A stretch of 47,203 nucleotides of DNA from Gemmatimonadales bacterium (GTDB taxonomy: Bacteria > Gemmatimonadota > Gemmatimonadetes > Gemmatimonadales > GWC2-71-9): the NCBI GenBank assembly GCA_013813435.1, contig JACCRS010000216.1, positions 1 through 47,203 of the forward strand, written 5' to 3'. Position 1 is the first letter of the stretch; every line of letters starts with the position of its first letter. A program made the translations under genes and the position numbers. Below are positions 1 through 9,384 of the stretch, in pieces. Below the pieces are notes generated by a model. The model did not search any database and had not been told where the DNA came from. It saw nothing but the letters and a program-made list of their open reading frames with translations.

Positions 1-56
1 TCCTCTCAAATCCTCTGGAAGAATGCTCTCACTATCGATACTGGCCGCATGCACGC

Positions 57-1640
57 TTAGGCCGGTTGATGTTGTCTCCACCAGCGCTGCGCTTCTTCCT
101 GGCTCCAGGGCTCAGTCTGAATTTCCCCCAGCTCCCGGTCCAGCTCCGCCGCGGTCTGAGGCCGGCCCTCCGGGTTCTTCGTCAGGCATGAGAGCACCAG
201 CCGGTCGAGCGCGGGATCGATCTCGAGCTCGGTGCGCTGGGAGGGGGGAACCGGGTCCTCCTGTATGTGCTTTGCGATCACCTGCAGAGACGCACTACCC
301 TCGAAGACCAGTGTGCCGGTGAGCAGGTAGTATGCGACGCACCCCAGGGCGTACAGATCGGCACGCCCATCCACCTCCTGGCCCAGGGCAATCTCCGGTG
401 CCATGTAGGCCGGCGTTCCTGGCGTAAGCCCGGCGGCTGTGGCCATCGAGTCTTCACCGGTCAACCCGCCTACCGACTTGACCAGACCGAAATCGAGTAC
501 TTTGACGAAATCCTGCCGCAGTCCCAGGCGGCCCACGTGGATGTTGGCCGGCTTGATGTCCCGGTGCACCAGGCCGCTGGCATGCGCTTCCTCAAGTGAT
601 TCGCAAACCTGCCGCAGTATATGGATCACTCTCTTGGCCGGCAGCGGGCCCTCCCGCTGGACCAGGGTTTCGAGGTCCATACCCTGAAGCAGCTCCATTA
701 CGAAGTAGAGGACCCCGTCTTCGGTCACTCCGAAGTCGTAGAGCTCGACAGTGTGCGGTGATCTCAGATTAGCGGCGGCTTCCGCCTCCCGCCGGAAGCG
801 GGTTACCGCCAGCCCGGCACTCCCGCCACTGCGCTCGGCCAGCACCTCCGGCCGGATGAGCTTGATGGCGGCGGGGCGCGCGAGCATGCGGTGGGTGGCT
901 CGGTACACTTCACCCATCCCGCCACGTCCCAGCAACTCACCCAGTCGGTAGCTACCCATCTCCCGCTCCTTCGTCACCTGCTGTCCCAGGCGGGTCACGG
1001 CACCCGAGATGACGACGGCAACCCCGAGGAGCAGAAAGCTGGGATAGTGCATCAGAAAGGCGTTGCTGAGGGGGCCGAACTCGTACATGCCTGCGCTGCG
1101 CGCCAGCACCATACCGAGCGGGTCGAAAAGTACAGCGATCAACCCCGCCAGCAGCATCTTCACCGGCGGTGCCGGTACGATCGCGGCGAACATCAGAATC
1201 ACCGGACCCACCCAGCTGATCATAGGGTCCACGTCCACTGACTGGCGGGCGACCGGGCCAATATGATCTATCAGACCTAGGGCGAAGGCTGTGACCACCA
1301 TGTATGCCAGACCCAGGTCCATCACATGGGCTGGATTGCGACCGCTCTTTCGGAGGAAGAAGTACAGGGCCAGGGACACCGCGATGCTGGCTGCGGCTAT
1401 GACATCGGAAGCCTGGAGCTCGGTCCAGCGCGGATCGTCCGGATTCAGGGCATGAAAGGCGAAATGCGCCAGCGCGGGCGCGAGGAACCAGAGTCCTGCG
1501 CCGATCAGCGCTATGATCTGGAGCCGCCGCGAGACTTGGCGCAGCAAGTCGGCAGGGAGGCGTCGCGGCTGCTTCGGCGCGCTCTTGCTGTCCGCCGGGG
1601 TTTCTTTTGGTCGCTGGCAGATCAGCTTGGCTTGAGTCAT
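57..1640 (-). CDS. Ser/Thr protein kinase with N-terminal multi-TM region
   Basis: GELLGRGGMGEVYRA glycine loop, HRDIKPANIHV catalytic loop, DFG (LDFGLVK), GTPAYMAPE; hydrophobic segments in the first ~210 aa. Confidence 0.9.
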   Translation of the reverse strand: MTQAKLICQRPKETPADSKSAPKQPRRLPADLLRQVSRRLQIIALIGAGLWFLAPALAHFAFHALNPDDPRWTELQASDVIAAASIAVSLALYFFLRKSGRNPAHVMDLGLAYMVVTAFALGLIDHIGPVARQSVDVDPMISWVGPVILMFAAIVPAPPVKMLLAGLIAVLFDPLGMVLARSAGMYEFGPLSNAFLMHYPSFLLLGVAVVISGAVTRLGQQVTKEREMGSYRLGELLGRGGMGEVYRATHRMLARPAAIKLIRPEVLAERSGGSAGLAVTRFRREAEAAANLRSPHTVELYDFGVTEDGVLYFVMELLQGMDLETLVQREGPLPAKRVIHILRQVCESLEEAHASGLVHRDIKPANIHVGRLGLRQDFVKVLDFGLVKSVGGLTGEDSMATAAGLTPGTPAYMAPEIALGQEVDGRADLYALGCVAYYLLTGTLVFEGSASLQVIAKHIQEDPVPPSQRTELEIDPALDRLVLSCLTKNPEGRPQTAAELDRELGEIQTEPWSQEEAQRWWRQHQPA

Positions 1641-1748
1641 GAATGCGTCAGGGAAGGCGGGCTCGGGATCTTGGGATACCGAAAGCTATGCGCCGGGCTG
1701 ACTCTTTCAAACCGTGCGTGTCGGGCGAGACTGCTAGATTTGTGCTGA

Positions 1749-4652
1749 ATGAGTGACATCCCCGAGCGCCTCGCGGCCGCCCTCAGCGACCGGTACGTCG
1801 TGGATCGGGAGATCGGCGCCGGCGGCATGGCCACCGTATATCTAGCGCGCGACCTCCGCCACAAGCGGCTGGTGGCGCTGAAGGTCGTGCGCCCCGAGCT
1901 GGGCGGGCGCGAGGGGGTGGAGCGCTTCCTCCGCGAGATCGAGCTCGCCGCCCGTCTGCAGCACCCCCACATTCTTCCGGTCTTTGATTCCGGCGTCGTC
2001 AGTGATGAGGCTGGGGCTCCGACTCCGTATTTCGTCATGCCCTACGTCGAGGGTGAGACGTTGCGACAGCTGCTGCAGCGAGAAGGGCGTCTGCCGGTAG
2101 ACGCCGCCGTTACCATCGCTGGTGAGGTCGCGGATGCCCTGGCCTATGCCCACGGCAAGGGCGTGGTGCATCGCGACATCAAACCCGAGAACATATTGCT
2201 GAGCGGCGGGCACGCGGTCGTGGCCGACTTCGGCGTGGCCAAGGCACTGGAGCAGGGCACTGCGCCCGCGCCGGATGCCGCATCCACCCGCCTTACCCGG
2301 TCCGGGATGGCGATGGGCACGCCGCACTACATGAGCCCCGAACAGGCCACCGGCGACGCTGTGGTGGACGCCCGGTCCGACCAGTACAGCCTGGCCTGCG
2401 TGCTCTACGAGATGCTGGCTGGCGAGCCACCATTTGCCGGGACCACCGCGCAGACGATCATCGCCCGGAGCCTCACCGCGCCTCGCCCCCATGTCGGCCG
2501 CATCAGAGCTGGGGTCACTCCCGAGCTCGATGCCGTTGTGCTGAAAGCGCTGGCCCTGGAGCCGGCCGGCCGTTTTCCCGATATGGGGGCAATGCGGTCG
2601 GCGCTCCGCGGTGCTGGAGCGCCGGCGGTGTCGGGAGTGCGTCCGCGCTACCTGCTGGCCGGCGCATTGGCCGTTCTTGCTGTAGGGGGCGGCCTGTGGT
2701 TTACCACTCGAACCCCGGGGCAGACGGTTGCGGCGGCGGTCGAGATGCTGGCGGTGCTCCCCTTCCACACCTCAGGTCCTGGGGTCGAGTTCCTGGGCGA
2801 AGGAATGGTGGACCTTCTTTCCACCAACCTGCGTGGGGTAGGCGGCATCAACACGGTAGATCCCCGTTCGGTACTCAAGCGCTGGGGCGGCGCGGGGAGG
2901 AGGGGTTCGGATGAGGTCGCGCGGGCAGTAGCCGTGGGGCGCGATCTAGATGCCGGCTCGGTGGTGCTGGGAAGCGTGGTCTCTACCGGTGGGAGGGTGC
3001 GGGTCGCGGCCGACCTCTACAGCATTGCCGGCGAGCGAATCGGCCGAGCGCAGGTGGACGCTGCGGCGGACAGCGTGCTGGGCGCGGTGGACCGGTTGAG
3101 CCTGGCGCTGCTGCGCGACGTCTGGCGATCCAAAGAACCGATCCCGAACATGCGGCTCGCCTCGCTTACCACCGACTCGATCGACGCGCTGCGCTCCTAT
3201 CTCCAGGGCGAACAATATTACCGCCGGACGGAGTGGGATTCAGCGCTGACTGCCTACACCCGGGCGGTGGAGACCGACTCCACCTTTGCCCTGGCCCATC
3301 TCCGGCGGGCCCAGGTCTTCGGGTGGATCGGGGGGTACGGCAACAAGGACGCCCACGACGCCGTTGCCGCCGGGGTTCGCTTTGCCCAGCGCCTGCCTCC
3401 CCGCGACCGGCGGCTTCTGGCAGGGTATCAGCTGTTCGATCGGGGGAAGCCCGCGTCGATCGATTCGCTGCGCGCCTTTGTCGCCGAGTTTCCTGAGGAC
3501 GTCGAGGGCTGGTTCCTGCTGGGCGAGGCGATGTTCCACACCAAGAGCTTCCGGCCCAGCGCGCCGGACTCCATTGCCGCGGTATTTGACAGCGTGCTGC
3601 GGCGGGATTCGACCCTGTTTCCTGCGCTGATCCACCCGCTCGAGCTGGCGCTCATGTACCGGGATACCGCCCAGTTCGCGCGCTACTTCCCGGCGTTCGC
3701 CGGGACGGCGCCGCCTGCCAAGGTGAGCGCGTTACGCACCGCAGCCAACCTGGTCTGGGGGCCGCCACCGACCGACAAGGCCCTGGGCGCCGCATTCGTG
3801 GAGCAGGGGTCGTGGCTGATTCAGTCGACGAGCTCGGCCTATCACTGGGACCAAGCCTCCTCGGACTCCATTGTGCGGCGGTTCGCGATGGTGCAGAGGG
3901 CGGGGCCCCGGTCGACCCAGTTTATGGCGGCGGCGCTGGCGGCGAGGAGCCATATGCTCGCCGGCATGGGGCGGTGGCGGGAGGCGCGGATGCTGCTGGA
4001 TTCTCTCTCGCCGCTCGACCGGGAGGAGGCACTGGGAGTCCAGGCCTGGGCGACGGCGCTGGGGCTCGCGCCCACCTCATCTGCCGGCTTCATGGATTCG
4101 GCGGTAGCGGCGTTGCCCCCCGGTCCGGAGGCCGAGTACGGGAGGGCGATGGTCCAGCTGCTGCGCGGTCAGGTGCCGGAGGGCCGGCGCCGGCTGGCTC
4201 GCGCGCTGGCCGACTCGGCCCGGATGTCGCCGCTTGATCGCGGGCTGATGGTGGCGGCCGACGGCTGGGGTGCCTTGATGCAGGGCGACACGGTCCTAGG
4301 TCTGGCGCGGCTCCGGTCGGGTCTGGACCAGGTGGCGGCGCCGGGAGTGGCGCAGGAGAGTGGGTTTCTCCGGCTTCAACTGGCACTGGCCCTGGCGGCG
4401 CGTACGGATACCCGGGCGGAAGGAATCCGGTACCTGCGCTACGGGTTCGACACCCAGCCGCTCTACCTGCCGCTCACTCAGCTGGCGCTGGGACGCACCT
4501 ACGAGGCGGCGGGGCAGCGCGACTCGGCGGCGGTGGCGTATGGCCGGTTTCTCCGGTTGTGGGATAAGGCCGATCCAGAGTTGCAGGGCAGGGTGAGAGA
4601 GGCAAGCGAGGTGTTGCAGGAGCTGAGCCGTGAGCGGCCGAGGTCACCGTAA
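1749..4652 (+). CDS. Ser/Thr protein kinase with C-terminal TM and TPR-like region
   Basis: IGAGGMATVYLARD, HRDIKPENILL, DFGVAK, GTPHYMSPEQ; TM (YLLAGALAVLAVGGGLWF) then helical repeats. Confidence 0.9.
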   Translation: MSDIPERLAAALSDRYVVDREIGAGGMATVYLARDLRHKRLVALKVVRPELGGREGVERFLREIELAARLQHPHILPVFDSGVVSDEAGAPTPYFVMPYVEGETLRQLLQREGRLPVDAAVTIAGEVADALAYAHGKGVVHRDIKPENILLSGGHAVVADFGVAKALEQGTAPAPDAASTRLTRSGMAMGTPHYMSPEQATGDAVVDARSDQYSLACVLYEMLAGEPPFAGTTAQTIIARSLTAPRPHVGRIRAGVTPELDAVVLKALALEPAGRFPDMGAMRSALRGAGAPAVSGVRPRYLLAGALAVLAVGGGLWFTTRTPGQTVAAAVEMLAVLPFHTSGPGVEFLGEGMVDLLSTNLRGVGGINTVDPRSVLKRWGGAGRRGSDEVARAVAVGRDLDAGSVVLGSVVSTGGRVRVAADLYSIAGERIGRAQVDAAADSVLGAVDRLSLALLRDVWRSKEPIPNMRLASLTTDSIDALRSYLQGEQYYRRTEWDSALTAYTRAVETDSTFALAHLRRAQVFGWIGGYGNKDAHDAVAAGVRFAQRLPPRDRRLLAGYQLFDRGKPASIDSLRAFVAEFPEDVEGWFLLGEAMFHTKSFRPSAPDSIAAVFDSVLRRDSTLFPALIHPLELALMYRDTAQFARYFPAFAGTAPPAKVSALRTAANLVWGPPPTDKALGAAFVEQGSWLIQSTSSAYHWDQASSDSIVRRFAMVQRAGPRSTQFMAAALAARSHMLAGMGRWREARMLLDSLSPLDREEALGVQAWATALGLAPTSSAGFMDSAVAALPPGPEAEYGRAMVQLLRGQVPEGRRRLARALADSARMSPLDRGLMVAADGWGALMQGDTVLGLARLRSGLDQVAAPGVAQESGFLRLQLALALAARTDTRAEGIRYLRYGFDTQPLYLPLTQLALGRTYEAAGQRDSAAVAYGRFLRLWDKADPELQGRVREASEVLQELSRERPRSP

Positions 4653-5637
4653 ATTGAGCCCAGCGCCCGCCAAGAATGGCCCCAGCAAGAACGAGGGGAA
4701 GCCACGACGCAAGAAGAAAGCGGAAGCCGAGCCCCGATCCCGCGGCATCGCTCCCGACGCCATCGGCTCTGGTAGCCCGCCCGCGGCCATAACCCGGCTG
4801 GCCGAGGCGATCGAGGCTGACGGCGGGAGCGTTCTCGCCCCATACAGGGATCCACTCGGCGGGAACTGGCAGATCTTCGCCGCACTCCCCATCGATCTGG
4901 TCGAGCCCACCCCTTACCAACGTGATCTCTCCAAACCCCATGTCGAGCGTCTCTCCGTCGCCATGGACAAGCTCGGCCGCTACCTCGACCCCATGATCGT
5001 GGTCCGGTCAGACCAGGGAAATTACTGGACCCCCAACGGCAATCACCGGCTGGCCGCCCTCCGCCAGCTCGGTGTTAAGTCGGTCGTCGCCATCGTGGTG
5101 CCGGACATGGAGGTGGCCCACCGAATCCTGCTGCTCAACACCGAGAAAGCGCACAACCTGCGTGAGCGCTCCCTCGAGGTGATCCGCCTGGCCCAACTGC
5201 TGGCCCAAAGCGAGACCCGACCCGAGAAGGACTACGAGATCGAGTTCGAGGAGCCGGCCCTCCTGACGCTCGGGCTCTGCTACCAGGAGAACGGCCGCTT
5301 TGCCGGTGGTGCGTATCACCCGATCCTGCGCCGAGTCGAGCAGTGGGAGTCATCCGCGCTGCCCAAGGCGCTGGAGACGAGGCGGGAGCGGGCGGCCCGG
5401 GTGCTCGAGGTTGACGCGGCTGTGAGCGAGGCTATGAAGAAGCTGAAGGAGCGTGGGTTCGAGAGCCCCTATCTCCGGCCTTTCGTGGTGGCCCGGATCA
5501 ACCCGATTCGATTCAAGCGCGGCGCAGCGGACGTGGATGAGGTGATCGATACCATGCTGGCCTCGGCCCGGAAGTTCGACGCCGGACGGGTGCGGGCTGA
5601 TCAGGTTGCCAAGGCAGGGGGAGCGCCGGAGGAGTAG
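4630..5637 (+). CDS. ParB/Srx-fold (ParB N-terminal-like) protein, orphan
   Basis: PTPYQRDLSKPHVERLSVAMDKLG...NGNHRLAALRQLG; GTG start overlaps the upstream kinase stop; no ParA neighbour. Confidence 0.7.
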   Translation: MSGRGHRKLSPAPAKNGPSKNEGKPRRKKKAEAEPRSRGIAPDAIGSGSPPAAITRLAEAIEADGGSVLAPYRDPLGGNWQIFAALPIDLVEPTPYQRDLSKPHVERLSVAMDKLGRYLDPMIVVRSDQGNYWTPNGNHRLAALRQLGVKSVVAIVVPDMEVAHRILLLNTEKAHNLRERSLEVIRLAQLLAQSETRPEKDYEIEFEEPALLTLGLCYQENGRFAGGAYHPILRRVEQWESSALPKALETRRERAARVLEVDAAVSEAMKKLKERGFESPYLRPFVVARINPIRFKRGAADVDEVIDTMLASARKFDAGRVRADQVAKAGGAPEE

Positions 5638-5745
5638 AGAGGTAGGAGGGAAGGCGGGAACTCCAAGGCCTTCCAGGACTCCGTTAACTAGCACCCGCGC
5701 TCCTACTGACCTGCCCGCTTTCCCGCCTACCCGCGTCCCCGCTTA
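5635..5745. repeat. Inverted 8-nt periodic element A
   Basis: TAGAGAGG/TAGGAGGG/AAGGCGGG (5635-5658) vs CCCGCTTT/CCCGCCTA/CCCGCGTC/CCCGCTTA (5714-5745). Confidence 0.75.
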
Positions 5746-5778
5746 TACTTGCATTTCCTCCGTGTGGAGACACGCCTC

Positions 5779-6732
5779 ATGTTCCGGCACCACCCAATAC
5801 CATTCCTGACTTTGACTGCCGCCTTTGCGGTGGGCTCGGCCGCCTGCAGCCCCCGCGACACCGCCGACCGCAGTGCCAGCGTGGGCGACACCGCCGCCGC
5901 CGGCGACAAGTCCGCGGCCGGCTCTCGCATGGCAACCAAGACCGGCGAAGTCCGCGACCTCCAGGCCCCCGAGGCCGCGCGCTGGGACTTCGACCAGAAC
6001 GTCTGGTTCGTGGCCAACATCAACGGCGATCCCTTCGGCAAGGACAACAACGGCTTCATCGCCCGGCTCACCGCCGACGGCAAGGTGGACTCGCTCAAGT
6101 TCATCGCCGGGGGCAGGAGCGGCGCCACCCTGAACGCACCGAAGGGAATGGCGATAACCGGTGACACTCTCTGGGTGGCCGACATCGATGCCGTTCGCGC
6201 ATTCAACAAGCGCACCGGGGCACCTGCCGGCTCGGTGAGGGTGCCCGGCGCCAAGTTCCTCAATGACATCACCGCAGGGCCGGACGGCACGCTGTACATC
6301 ACCGATTCCGGCCTGGGTCCCAACTTCTCACACCCGGGGCCCGACCGCATCTACCAGATCAAGAGCGGCAAGGCCACGGTGGCCTTCGAGTCGCCCGACC
6401 TCGCAGCGCCCAACGGCATCACGTTCATGGACGACGCACTGCTGGTGGTGCCGTTCATGGGCACCAACCTGGTTGCCTGGAGCCCAGGGGAGAAATCCGT
6501 ACGGACCATCGGCACCGGACCGGGCCAGCAGGATGGAATCGAGATCCTGCCCGACAACCGCTTGCTGGTCACCAGCTGGACCGACTCCAGCCTGTTCCTG
6601 GTGGATGACGGCAAGGCAACCAGGATCGCCCACCCGGTTCCCTCCCCGGCGGACATCGGATTCGACGGCAAGTCACGGGTGGCCGTCCCGCTCCTGATGG
6701 AGAACCGGGTCGAGTTCTGGGAGCTACCATGA
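5779..6732 (+). CDS. SMP-30/NHL-type beta-propeller lipoprotein
   Basis: Lipobox-like AVGSAACS after signal peptide; repeated D-G-T-L-Y-I-T-D style blades; ATG 5779 chosen over TTG 5749. Confidence 0.7.
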   Translation: MFRHHPIPFLTLTAAFAVGSAACSPRDTADRSASVGDTAAAGDKSAAGSRMATKTGEVRDLQAPEAARWDFDQNVWFVANINGDPFGKDNNGFIARLTADGKVDSLKFIAGGRSGATLNAPKGMAITGDTLWVADIDAVRAFNKRTGAPAGSVRVPGAKFLNDITAGPDGTLYITDSGLGPNFSHPGPDRIYQIKSGKATVAFESPDLAAPNGITFMDDALLVVPFMGTNLVAWSPGEKSVRTIGTGPGQQDGIEILPDNRLLVTSWTDSSLFLVDDGKATRIAHPVPSPADIGFDGKSRVAVPLLMENRVEFWELP

Positions 6733-7598
6733 GAACCCTGCGTGCTCGGGCCGGTGCGGCCGCTACCTACGTTCTCATCGGACTGCTGGCGCTTCTGATC
6801 GGCGCGGCGGCGATGTGGACCTACAAAGGTGAAAGGGGCGAATCAGCCCTGAGCACTGCGCGTACCGCACCGGGGCAGTCGATGACTCCGGTGCAGCCGG
6901 ACTCGGTCACCACCCACGGCGAGTGGATCTCGATCAAGCGGGGCCGGGATTCGATTCGAGCCTACGTGGCCTATCCCGAGCGGAAGACCAAGGCGCCGGC
7001 CGTCATCGTGATCCACGAGATCTATGGCCTGACCAAGTGGGAGCCGACCGTGGCCGATCGGTTGGCCAAGGAAGGCTACGTTGCCATCCTGCCCGACCTG
7101 CTGTCCTCAAAGCACGGAATCACTCCCGCCGATCCCGATTCCGCCCGCAAGCTGGTGGGACAGCTGGAGCCCAAACGGGTGACCGCCGACCTCGATGCGG
7201 TCTACGCCTACGTGAACAACTTGCCATCCGTCGACCGGGACCGGGTCGGCACCATCGGATTCTGCTGGGGCGGTGGGGAGAGCTTCCGCTATGCCACTAG
7301 CAACCCAAACCTGCGGGCAGCCGTGGTCGCCTACGGTCCCGCTCCCGACACCGCAGCGATGAAGCGGATTCAGGCGCCAGTGCTCGGCATCTACGGCGAG
7401 AACGATGAACGGATCAACGCCAACCTTCCCGACGTCGTGGCGGTGATGCAGTCCGCGGGCAAGACGTTCACATCCGAGGTGTATCCCGCCACCGGGCACG
7501 GCTTCCTGAAGCCGGGCCGGCAGGGGTACGACACACCGGAGCGGGAGAAGGCGTGGACCCGAATCCTGGAGTTTTATCGGGCCAGGCTGGGGAAATAA
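6729..7598 (+). CDS. Dienelactone hydrolase family protein
   Basis: VIVIHEIYGL, GTIGFCWGGG nucleophile elbow, GHGF; ATGA overlap with upstream gene. Confidence 0.85.
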   Translation: MRTLRARAGAAATYVLIGLLALLIGAAAMWTYKGERGESALSTARTAPGQSMTPVQPDSVTTHGEWISIKRGRDSIRAYVAYPERKTKAPAVIVIHEIYGLTKWEPTVADRLAKEGYVAILPDLLSSKHGITPADPDSARKLVGQLEPKRVTADLDAVYAYVNNLPSVDRDRVGTIGFCWGGGESFRYATSNPNLRAAVVAYGPAPDTAAMKRIQAPVLGIYGENDERINANLPDVVAVMQSAGKTFTSEVYPATGHGFLKPGRQGYDTPEREKAWTRILEFYRARLGK

Positions 7599-7726
7599 AA
7601 GCGTAAGCGGGAAGGAACAGCGTGAGAGGTAAGCGGGAACACTATGCAGCCTGGGCAGACATTCTTTAGCAGGGGTGTTTCCCGCTCACGCTTCTGCTTT
7701 CCCCGCTCACCGCTTACGCTTTGCTC
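7599..7726. repeat. Inverted 7-nt periodic element B1
   Basis: Left AAGCGTAAGCGGGAAGGAACAGCGTGAGAGGTAAGCGGGAA; right CCCGCTC ACGCTTC TGCTTTC CCCGCTC ACCGCTT ACGCTTT GCTC-ATG. Confidence 0.8.
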
Positions 7727-9286
7727 ATGATCCCCCTCCTCCTGCTGCTGCAAGCGGCGCCGCCGCACGATGCGCTGCACTACGACATCACCCTGATCCC
7801 GAGCGACACCGGCACCCATGTGCTCGGGGAGGTGCAGATCACCTGGCGGCTCGGCTCCACCGCACCGGTCAGAATGCAGCTCGACTCCTCCATGCGGGTC
7901 ATCCGGGTTCTGGTGGACGGCAAGCCCAACACCCGGCTCTCGCGCACGATGTACGCCCGGTCCTCCACCGACATCGACGTCCCCCACCAGAAGCAGCCAG
8001 GAGACTCGATCAGCACCCGGGTACGCTACCGCGGCTTCCCCACTGATGGCCTCATCATCGGCAAGAATGCCTACGGTGAGCGCACCACCTTCGCCGACAA
8101 CTGGCCCAACCGGGCCCACCACTGGTTTCCCACGCCGGATGTCCCGGGAGACAAGGCAGCAGTTTCATTCCACGTCCAGGTGCCGCTCGGTCAACAGGTG
8201 ATCGCCAACGGCGTCCTGGCAAAAATCGATACGCTGCCCTACGGCCATGCGGTGTGGCACTACAACCTGAACACGCCGGTACCGGTTTACACCATGGTGG
8301 TGGGGATAGGACGTCTGGCGCGCACGCCACTCCCCGACGCCGGCTGTGGGGTGAAATGCGTTCCGCTCTCGGTCTGGAGCTACCCCCAAGACTCGGCCTA
8401 CGCCGCCGGCACCGCCTTCGGCCGGGCGGGGCAGATGGTGGATTACTTCAGCAGACTGATCGGCCCGTTTCCCTATCCCGCGCTGGCGCATGTCCAGTCG
8501 ACCACCCGCTACGGCGGGATGGAGAACTCGACCGCGATCTTCTACGATGGGAAGCTCTACCGGGACAAGAAGCTGGGGGAGCCGCTAGTGGCCCACGAAA
8601 CGGCTCACCAATGGTTCGGCGACGCCGTAACCATACGAGAGTGGCCCCACCTGTGGCTCTCCGAGGGGTTTGCCACCTACCTCTCGGCGCTCTGGACTGC
8701 AGATACTCAAGGCGACAGCGCATTTCGAGCGAGGATGAGAAATGCCGCGCTGACCATTTATAAGTCGCCGGACACCGAGCGGGGGGTGGTGGACTCGGCC
8801 ACTTCCGACCTGACGGAGCTGCTCAACAGCAACAGCTACCAGAAAGGAGCCTGGGTCCTGCATCAGCTCCGAGGGATGCTGGGCGACTCCGTCTTCTTCG
8901 GCGGTCTGCGCAGCTATTACGCTGCCTACCGCGACAGTACCGTGGTGTCGTCGGATTTCGCCCGGATAATGTCCGAGGCGGCGGGCCGCGATCTCGACTG
9001 GTATTTCCGGCAGGCACTGACGCAGCCCGGCTATCCGATACTCGACATCCGATGGATGCACAAAGGACAGAAGCTGACGATCCAGGTAGACCAGAGTCAG
9101 AAGACGGGATGGGGAGCTTACCGCATCCCCAACCTGCAGCTGCTGATCGACGGGAAAGTGGTACCCATTGAGGTGCAGGGTCGTACCACGAGAACGGCGA
9201 TCGATGGCGTTACCCGGCCCAAGAGGATCGATGTGGATCCGGACGGATGGTGGCTTCTCAAGAGTACAGTGAGAAGTGAGAAGTAA
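7727..9286 (+). CDS. M1 family metallopeptidase (aminopeptidase N-like)
   Basis: HETAHQWFGDAV...EWPHLWLSEGFATY = HEXXH-X18-E; GGMENS. Confidence 0.9.
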   Translation: MIPLLLLLQAAPPHDALHYDITLIPSDTGTHVLGEVQITWRLGSTAPVRMQLDSSMRVIRVLVDGKPNTRLSRTMYARSSTDIDVPHQKQPGDSISTRVRYRGFPTDGLIIGKNAYGERTTFADNWPNRAHHWFPTPDVPGDKAAVSFHVQVPLGQQVIANGVLAKIDTLPYGHAVWHYNLNTPVPVYTMVVGIGRLARTPLPDAGCGVKCVPLSVWSYPQDSAYAAGTAFGRAGQMVDYFSRLIGPFPYPALAHVQSTTRYGGMENSTAIFYDGKLYRDKKLGEPLVAHETAHQWFGDAVTIREWPHLWLSEGFATYLSALWTADTQGDSAFRARMRNAALTIYKSPDTERGVVDSATSDLTELLNSNSYQKGAWVLHQLRGMLGDSVFFGGLRSYYAAYRDSTVVSSDFARIMSEAAGRDLDWYFRQALTQPGYPILDIRWMHKGQKLTIQVDQSQKTGWGAYRIPNLQLLIDGKVVPIEVQGRTTRTAIDGVTRPKRIDVDPDGWWLLKSTVRSEK

Positions 9287-9384
9287 GAAGGGTTGTCACC
9301 TTCGCTACGCCACGGCTCAGGGGGACAAACATTTTTCCCGCTCACCGCTCACGCCTTTGCTCTTCCCGCTCACTCTTCTTCTCA
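9269..9384. repeat. Inverted 7-nt periodic element B2
   Basis: GTGAGAA GTGAGAA GTAAGAA (9269-9289); CCCGCTC ACCGCTC ACGCCTT TGCTCTT CCCGCTC ACTCTTC (9337-9378). Confidence 0.75.

Noticed and set aside
4630-5637. Replication origin or partition locus
   Set aside because: ParB-like gene only; no ParA, DnaA, DnaN, Gid genes or parS-like cluster noticed.
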